Assembly: GCA_029862725.1 (NCBI GenBank)
Contig: JAOTWT010000267.1
Span: forward strand, 1-5,127
Length of the DNA stretch: 5,127 nt
Direction: 5' to 3'
Origin: Acidobacteriota bacterium
GTDB lineage: Bacteria; Acidobacteriota; Blastocatellia; Pyrinomonadales; Pyrinomonadaceae
Part shown: piece after piece, positions 1 through 3,864 of the stretch
Layout of the letters: each line of letters starts with the position of its first letter
Position numbering within the stretch: position 1 is the stretch's first letter
Made by a program: the position numbers and the translations under genes
The notes under the pieces: model-generated
Told to the model about the DNA's origin: nothing
Database searches by the model: none
What the model saw: the letters and a program-made list of their open reading frames with translations, nothing else

Positions 1-926
1 TGAAGCGAAAAGACAACGATTTTAGTGCACAAAAAATAAAGCGTGTTGCGTTTTATAAGGATCGGTTTACGTTGCTCGCTGCCGGACTGTTGTTAATTGG
101 ATGCTCCATCGTCGCTTGTTCATCGCCTCCAGATCCGCCCGCGGATACAGCCAATCCTTATGTTCCCCTTCCGGAAGATTCAGTTCAGTCCGGAAAAGAA
201 GAGATCAAGTCGCTGACAGATGAATTGGAAGGTTCCCCGGAATTGGCGAAATTTACCCACACGAATCAGTATCACTCTGAGCTTTCGTGCCTGATCTGTC
301 ATCGACGGGACAACAATTCTGCGCGTATCAGTTTGCCCGGAAGGGAAGGCCACACTCCCTGCATCGGATGCCATACACAGCAGTTCGAGAATAAAAACAG
401 TGCGATTTGTACGATTTGCCACACAAACACCGAAAAAAGAGGTGTTAAGGCGTTTCCTCCGCTAAGAAGTTTTAATGTTCGGTTCAACCACGCAAAGCAT
501 ATGAAAACGAATTGTGCTACATGCCACAAACCGACGCGTCGTGGTGTGGCGAAATCCATTCCCGCCGGTTCGAGAGCACATTCGACTTGCTTTCAGTGTC
601 ATTCATCGAAGGCGGCGCACAATATGTCATCTTGCGGTCTTTGTCATCAGCCCGGTCGGCGTGGGAGACCCATATCCGAATCGGCAAAAGCCTTCTCTAA
701 AGGTTTCAGCCATGCGAAACACAATATGGCATGCACGAGTTGCCATAAGGTCATGAAGGGCGGATCCAGGGGTAGGCAGGTGGCTTCGCCGCTCGCTTCG
801 ATGCATTTCGCGCCGAAAAACAGGCAAACATGCGCCACTTGCCATAACAACAAAAGGGCGTTCGGCGGTGACGATTTCGCTGACTGCAAACGTTGTCACA
901 CGGGAAGCAACTTTAAGTTTCGATAG
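1..926 (+). CDS. Nonaheme c7-type cytochrome c lipoprotein, 5' end one base outside the window
   Basis: The frame is open to the left edge. The window begins with TG and then continues in frame, so the start is probably an ATG whose A lies just outside, giving about 308 residues beginning MKRKDND. This restores a basic N region, a hydrophobic core (about residues 24-39) and a lipobox IVAC with Cys40 as the likely lipidated residue (LIGC at Cys35 is an alternative). A proline- and acid-rich linker follows. Nine CXXCH motifs start at residues 97, 121, 137, 172, 197, 212, 245, 278 and 296. They fall into three triheme sets; sets two and three open with FxHAKH and set one with a looser FTH...H, as in the c7 cytochromes (PpcA type), where these His are axial ligands. 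Heme attachment and export are therefore well supported. Placement in the outer membrane, suggested by Ser after the lipid Cys, and a role as an electron relay are inference. The product is basic after the linker. No terminator is obvious downstream. Confidence 0.9.
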   Translation, partial: KRKDNDFSAQKIKRVAFYKDRFTLLAAGLLLIGCSIVACSSPPDPPADTANPYVPLPEDSVQSGKEEIKSLTDELEGSPELAKFTHTNQYHSELSCLICHRRDNNSARISLPGREGHTPCIGCHTQQFENKNSAICTICHTNTEKRGVKAFPPLRSFNVRFNHAKHMKTNCATCHKPTRRGVAKSIPAGSRAHSTCFQCHSSKAAHNMSSCGLCHQPGRRGRPISESAKAFSKGFSHAKHNMACTSCHKVMKGGSRGRQVASPLASMHFAPKNRQTCATCHNNKRAFGGDDFADCKRCHTGSNFKFR

Positions 927-1047
927 GCAATCTGACATAATGAGAGCGTAGTCTGTACTAAATATCAGAGCTTGAATAATTTCTTTCGTCAAAATTTTAT
1001 GGGAATTATAAATCGGTGCAGATGGCAATTTTATCAATGATTTTTAT

Positions 1048-1081
1048 GCGGTCTCCATAACTTGAAGATTTTGGCGACCGC
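1048..1081. repeat. Inverted repeat GCGGTC / GACCGC in the 5' leader
   Basis: GCGGTC at 1048-1053 is matched by its exact reverse complement GACCGC at 1076-1081, with 22 bases between. A competing pairing also exists between TCTCC (1052-1056) and GGAGA (1084-1088). If transcribed, the leader could fold two ways about 30-40 bases before the ribosome binding site. The arms are only six bases, so chance is a real possibility. Confidence 0.3.
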
Positions 1082-1116
1082 CGGGAGATGCCCCCGTATA
1101 AAAAAAGAATGTTCAT

Positions 1117-1123
1117 AGGAGAG
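1117..1123 (+). promoter_or_regulatory. Shine-Dalgarno site of the monoheme cytochrome gene
   Basis: AGGAGAG lies just before the ATG at 1127, with the AGGAG core ending five bases upstream. It is the strongest ribosome binding site in the window and fixes the start of the following gene. Confidence 0.8.
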
Positions 1124-1126
1124 TAA

Positions 1127-1492
1127 ATGAAAACCAATCAATTTAAGATCTTTTTTACAGCTTTGTTCGTTTTGCCCCTCTTGGGGTTTGCAGTTGTAAA
1201 GACTTCCGCGGTGCGTGCGGTTCACGCGTTGGATGACGACCCAGTCGCAGTCTATAAGACTAAGTGTGCGATGTGTCACAAGCCGGACGCATCGAAATTT
1301 TTTGACCCTGCAAAAACCGATGAGGAGCTCGTTGAAATCGTTCTGAATGGAAAGAAAGGCGAAAAGCCGCCCTATATGCCGGGATTCTCGGCGAAAGGAA
1401 TGACCGAGGAACAGGCTACGGCGCTCGTTGAACATATGAAGACCTTGCAGCCGGCCGATGATACAGATACGAATGCGAACACGAGCTATTGA
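1127..1492 (+). CDS. Small monoheme class I cytochrome c, exported
   Basis: This 121-residue protein starts at an ATG with a strong AGGAG site. Residues 1-34 form a Sec signal peptide: Lys2 and Lys7, a hydrophobic stretch at about 8-24, and a likely cut after an Ala near 28-34. The single heme site CAMCH is at residues 47-51. The PPYMPGF segment holds Met84, the expected sixth ligand, and is followed by a helix containing MTEEQATALVEHMK. This CXXCH ... MPxF ... C-terminal helix layout is that of class I cytochromes c (c6/c551-like). The mature domain of about 85 residues is typical in size. The C-terminal tail is Asp/Asn/Thr-rich and probably disordered. A His/Met heme normally has a higher potential than the bis-His hemes of its neighbours, so it could accept electrons from the inner-membrane cytochrome encoded next. 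That partner assignment is inferred from position only. The possibility that the signal peptide stays uncleaved as an anchor cannot be excluded. Confidence 0.92.
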   Translation: MKTNQFKIFFTALFVLPLLGFAVVKTSAVRAVHALDDDPVAVYKTKCAMCHKPDASKFFDPAKTDEELVEIVLNGKKGEKPPYMPGFSAKGMTEEQATALVEHMKTLQPADDTDTNANTSY

Positions 1493-1562
1493 TCATTTAC
1501 TTTAGGATCTGGTTCCCTTTTGTGTTGTTAAACTAACGGTATCACTTGTCGCGGACTCATTT

Positions 1563-1591
1563 GAATGCACCGGTCTGGCCAGAATGCATTC
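1563..1591. repeat. Inverted repeat GAATGCA / TGCATTC with nested palindromes
   Basis: GAATGCA at 1563-1569 pairs exactly with TGCATTC at 1585-1591. Between them lies the perfect ten-base palindrome TCTGGCCAGA (1574-1583), and the right arm is part of another perfect palindrome GAATGCATTC (1582-1591). The cluster could be an operator for a dimeric regulator or a stem-loop in RNA. The sequence alone does not distinguish these. Confidence 0.5.
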
Positions 1592-1609
1592 GGTTTGCAG
1601 TTCAATTGT

Positions 1610-1625
1610 AATAGCGAAAGCTATT
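1610..1625 (+). other. Perfect hairpin with GAAA tetraloop
   Basis: AATAGC (1610-1615) and GCTATT (1620-1625) form a six-pair stem closed by GAAA (1616-1619), a GNRA loop. Such loops are common in structured RNAs and in tertiary docking elements. It lies about 100 bases before the next start codon. The T runs downstream (1641-1644, 1648-1652) are too distant for it to be a standard intrinsic terminator. Confidence 0.5.
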
Positions 1626-1709
1626 CCTGCGTCGGGCGGCTTTTGCGTTTTTGCTGAATAACTAGAGGTGACACTAGTGCCTTGACTGCTATTCCGGCAG
1701 TTCTAATTT

Positions 1710-1713
1710 GGGG
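1710..1713 (+). promoter_or_regulatory. Weak ribosome binding site (GGGG) favouring ATG at 1723
   Basis: GGGG lies nine bases before the ATG at 1723 and overlaps the alternative TTG start at 1708. Nothing SD-like stands in front of that TTG, so the ATG is preferred. The site is modest, and the call rests mainly on start-codon type. Confidence 0.4.
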
Positions 1714-1722
1714 TCAATCGAC

Positions 1723-3345
1723 ATGGCAGAAGAAGAAGAAGAAATCGGGACGGAAGAAGAAAACGACGAACCGGTCGATAAGGCGACGGATGAAATAAAG
1801 ATTCCAAGCCTTGCGCAAAACTACATCACTCTTGTAGGAATCACGATCACGGTCGCAAGTGTTGCGGGCATCGTTCTGCTTTTCCTGCTCGAGTTGACGG
1901 CAGAAAAAGAATCGCCCTATCTCGGCATTTTGATCTATATCCTGTTGCCCGGTGCGATGATTTTCGGGTTCTTTGTCATCCTCCTGGGTATCGTTATCGA
2001 ACGCCGGCGGCGACGAAAAATGTCACCGGAAGAAATTGCCGCATATCCGATACTCGATCTTAACGGACCGCGCCGGCGACGCGCATTTTTCGCGTTCCTG
2101 GTCGGCGCTTTTTTCTTCATCATGGTCAGCGGTTTCGGAAGTTACCGGGCATATGAATTTAGCGAATCAACCACATTCTGCGGCGAGACATGTCATGTGA
2201 TGCATCCGGAGAATACGGCGTATCTGGCGTCGGCCCACGCCCGCGTAACATGTGTCGAATGCCATGTCGGCGGCGGGGCCGATTTTTATCTTAAGTCCAA
2301 GTTTGAAGGTGTGCGGCAATTGTTTGCGCTAATGGCAGGCACATACCAAGAACCGATTCCGACCCCCGTTCACAACCTGCGTCCCGCGCAGGACATATGT
2401 GAAAAATGTCATTGGCCGGAAAAGTTTTGGGGCGAGCAACTGAAGGTCTTTACTCACTATGGATACGATGAAAAAAACACTTTGAATCAAAGCCGGCTGC
2501 TGATAAAGACCGGTGGGGGAAGCCCGACCGCCGGGCAAACCGCTGGAATTCACTGGCATATGAACGTCGCCAATCAGGTTTCATATGTTGCTACTGACGA
2601 TAAACGGCAGGATATTGCTTGGGTGAGGTTTACGGAAAGCGACGGCCGGATCGTGGATTATACAGCGAGGGACACTACTTTGACGCCGGAGCAAATAAAG
2701 GCAGCCCCGAAAAGAAAGATGGACTGTGTTGACTGTCATAACCGCCCGGCACACGTTTATTTAAGTCCAAATTCTGCGGTCGATCGCTCCTTTTCTGCAA
2801 ACAAACTCGACAGATCCCTTCCGTTTCTTAAACTCAAATCGGTTGAGGTGTTATCCAAACCCTATAAATCAACGGAGGAGGCTCTCGCGACGATCGCCAA
2901 AGATATTCACACGTACTACAAAACGAATTATGGCGAGATCTATGATTCGAAAACGGAATCGATTAATGCCGCGGTTGTAGAGCTCAGGAGAATTTACTCG
3001 ACCTATTTCTTTCCGGAGATGAAAACCGATTGGCAAAGCCATACAGACAATATCGGGCATTACAACGCGAAGGGCTGTTACCGATGCCACGATGGAAGGC
3101 ATGTTAGCCCGGAAGGGAAGACTATCCAAACCTCGTGCAATATTTGCCATACGACGCTTGATCAGACTTTTGGAGGACGGACGATCGTTCCGCCTGATGG
3201 AAATTTTCAGCATCCGATAGATCTGGGTGGCCAGGAAAAATACAAGTGCGCAGACTGTCACAAGGGCAATCGGGCGTTTCAGCATCCGATCAATCTAGGC
3301 GACATATCGAAATTTCAATGCGTCGAATGTCACAAGAAAAAGTGA
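1723..3345 (+). CDS. NapC/NirT-like inner-membrane octaheme cytochrome c (ImcH-like architecture)
   Basis: This is a protein of 540 residues from ATG 1723; a TTG at 1708 would add five. It has an acidic N-tail (MAEEEEE), then membrane helices at about 35-56, 67-92 and 121-140. Arg-rich loops at 94-99 and 117-120 put the heme part in the periplasm. Heme sites: CX3CH at 153-158, then CXXCH starting at 177, 226, 335, 452, 472, 509 and 533. Heme 1 is followed by VM, so Met160 may be its ligand, as in NapC/NrfH. The run heme 1, YLASAHARVTC, heme 2, ICEKCHWP, heme 3 is the NapC/NirT signature of quinol-oxidising anchors. Long stretches with no heme motif lie at 231-334 and 340-451. The last 46 residues are a duplicated single-heme unit. 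Three N-terminal helices plus many hemes recall Geobacter ImcH (seven hemes, as I remember it), whereas NapC and NrfH have one helix. Role as a quinol:periplasmic cytochrome oxidoreductase is inferred. A TAG at 1675-1677 limits any upstream extension. Confidence 0.88.
   Translation: MAEEEEEIGTEEENDEPVDKATDEIKIPSLAQNYITLVGITITVASVAGIVLLFLLELTAEKESPYLGILIYILLPGAMIFGFFVILLGIVIERRRRRKMSPEEIAAYPILDLNGPRRRRAFFAFLVGAFFFIMVSGFGSYRAYEFSESTTFCGETCHVMHPENTAYLASAHARVTCVECHVGGGADFYLKSKFEGVRQLFALMAGTYQEPIPTPVHNLRPAQDICEKCHWPEKFWGEQLKVFTHYGYDEKNTLNQSRLLIKTGGGSPTAGQTAGIHWHMNVANQVSYVATDDKRQDIAWVRFTESDGRIVDYTARDTTLTPEQIKAAPKRKMDCVDCHNRPAHVYLSPNSAVDRSFSANKLDRSLPFLKLKSVEVLSKPYKSTEEALATIAKDIHTYYKTNYGEIYDSKTESINAAVVELRRIYSTYFFPEMKTDWQSHTDNIGHYNAKGCYRCHDGRHVSPEGKTIQTSCNICHTTLDQTFGGRTIVPPDGNFQHPIDLGGQEKYKCADCHKGNRAFQHPINLGDISKFQCVECHKKK
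3205..3342 (+). repeat. Tandem duplication of a 24-codon single-heme unit
   Basis: Two consecutive units read FQHPIxLG ... C..CHK: residues 495-518 and 519-540 of the NapC/ImcH-like protein. The DNA words TTTCAGCATCCGAT at 3205-3218 and 3277-3290 are identical and exactly 72 bases apart, so this is a recent or conserved in-frame duplication. Each copy brings one CXXCH and one upstream His that could be a heme ligand. The remainder of the units has diverged. Confidence 0.8.
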
Positions 3346-3530
3346 AATTGGGTCTTACGGTCCGAGAGTCCTGGAGCTACAAACGGCGGACAAGGATTTG
3401 CTTCGGACACAAGATTAGAATCAGTGTAATTTGGCGAACCATCCCGGCTAAACTGCGAGAGCAGTACTACGTCAAATCCAACAGAAGTTCATTGGATCTC
3501 ACTTTCCAGGGAAGTGCGTGCATCCCTTTC

Positions 3531-3553
3531 TCATAACAAAAGTGTTGTTATGA
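3531..3553. repeat. Perfect 9-bp inverted repeat with 5-base loop
   Basis: TCATAACAA (3531-3539) and TTGTTATGA (3545-3553) are exact reverse complements around AAGTG. The stem is AT-rich and has no T run after it, so it is a poor intrinsic terminator. An operator half-site pair is equally possible. It lies 186 bases after the upstream stop codon. Confidence 0.5.
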
Positions 3554-3703
3554 TGGATGCTCGAAACATCTCTTTACGATCATTACTGCCCACCGCAAAC
3601 TCAGCTGCGATTTTTGATTCTGCAATGGACGCGCTTAACTCGAGCCTTCCGGTTTATCGAGAGCCGGTGGTAGCGGTCAAATAGGCCGAACCGTGTTCCA
3701 TAG

Positions 3704-3719
3704 TGTGATCATCATCACT
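3704..3719. promoter_or_regulatory. Candidate CRP/FNR-family operator
   Basis: TGTGA-N6-TCACT matches nine of ten fixed positions of the well-known CRP half-site pair TGTGA-N6-TCACA. It lies about 145 bases before the start of the CbcL-like gene. Outer arms extend the symmetry: CCGTG (3691-3695) with CACGG (3723-3727), or GGCCG (3684-3688) with CGGCC (3725-3729). A CRP/FNR-type regulator would suit a respiratory gene. One site in unknown genomic background is weak evidence, and no promoter was fixed around it. Confidence 0.4.
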
Positions 3720-3864
3720 GTGCACGGCCAGCAAAGAAGATAGAGTTAGAATCATCGGAGTTTCAGACAAAATGCGAGAGTGCGCGACTATTCAACTATA
3801 AGCAGATAAGGACCGAAAATGGACTCTTGAGATTTTGTCAGTTTGCGCTGAATACAAGAATCCA

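Larger units (their letters stand above)
927..1126. other. Intergenic spacer before the monoheme cytochrome gene
   Basis: This 200-base spacer is AT-rich at 960-1060. Weak promoter-like words are present, such as TTGAAT at 972-977 with TTTTAT at 995-1000, spacing 17, and TATAAA at 1007-1012 and 1097-1102, but none pairs with a convincing partner. A short inverted repeat lies at 1048-1081. I see no intrinsic terminator for the upstream gene. The length suggests that the monoheme gene has its own promoter, though read-through is possible. Confidence 0.4.
1493..1722. other. Intergenic spacer rich in short dyads before the NapC/ImcH-like gene
   Basis: This stretch of about 230 bases has no gene. 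It contains a cluster of palindromes at 1563-1591, a perfect hairpin with a GAAA loop at 1610-1625, the dyad ACTAG-N8-CTAGT at 1661-1678, and T-rich runs at 1641-1652. An SD-like AGAGGTGA at 1664-1671 leads to no useful in-frame start: an in-frame TAG lies at 1675-1677, and GTG at 1677 stops after two codons. It probably carries the promoter and possibly a structured leader for the downstream gene. No clear -35/-10 pair was found. Confidence 0.45.
3346..3864. other. 519-base intergenic region with regulatory-looking dyads
   Basis: No reading frame here has a start with a ribosome binding site plus credible protein features. The out-of-frame ORF running from 3246 to 3536 looks like unselected sequence after the upstream stop. 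Visible elements are a nine-base perfect inverted repeat (3531-3553), a CRP/FNR-like dyad (3704-3719) inside a larger imperfect symmetry (3684-3729), and an SD plus four-codon ORF (3808-3830). No strong intrinsic terminator follows the upstream gene. The gap suggests that the downstream cytochrome gene is independently transcribed. Confidence 0.55.

Noticed and set aside
72..926. TTG at 72 as the start of the first cytochrome
   Set aside because: It lies within the signal-peptide hydrophobic core and removes the basic N region; the frame continues upstream to an xTG at the window edge.
1073..1091. Sigma-54 promoter (GG ... GC) before the monoheme gene
   Set aside because: The GG and GC elements are about 15 bases apart rather than the required 10.
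627..1435. Two - strand ORFs (136 and 133 residues) covering the first spacer and the adjacent genes
   Set aside because: They are mostly antisense to two cytochromes with diagnostic motifs and show no independent support in the 927-1126 spacer.
1493..1525. Intrinsic terminator after the monoheme gene
   Set aside because: GGA/TCC before TTTT gives only about three pairs, too weak to call.
1591..1652. Possible c-di-GMP (GEMM) riboswitch around the GAAA-loop hairpin
   Set aside because: A GNRA hairpin is present, but the conserved GEMM core words around it are absent on the + strand; the ACGCAAAAGCC-like word appears only on the opposite strand and in the wrong order.
2869..3285. 138-residue - strand ORF opposite the NapC/ImcH-like gene
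   Set aside because: It is antisense to well-supported coding sequence with CXXCH motifs and has no motif of its own.
3246..3536. 96-residue + strand ORF overlapping the end of the NapC/ImcH-like gene
   Set aside because: It begins inside the coding repeat in another frame, has no ribosome binding site, and its product shows no domain or export signal.
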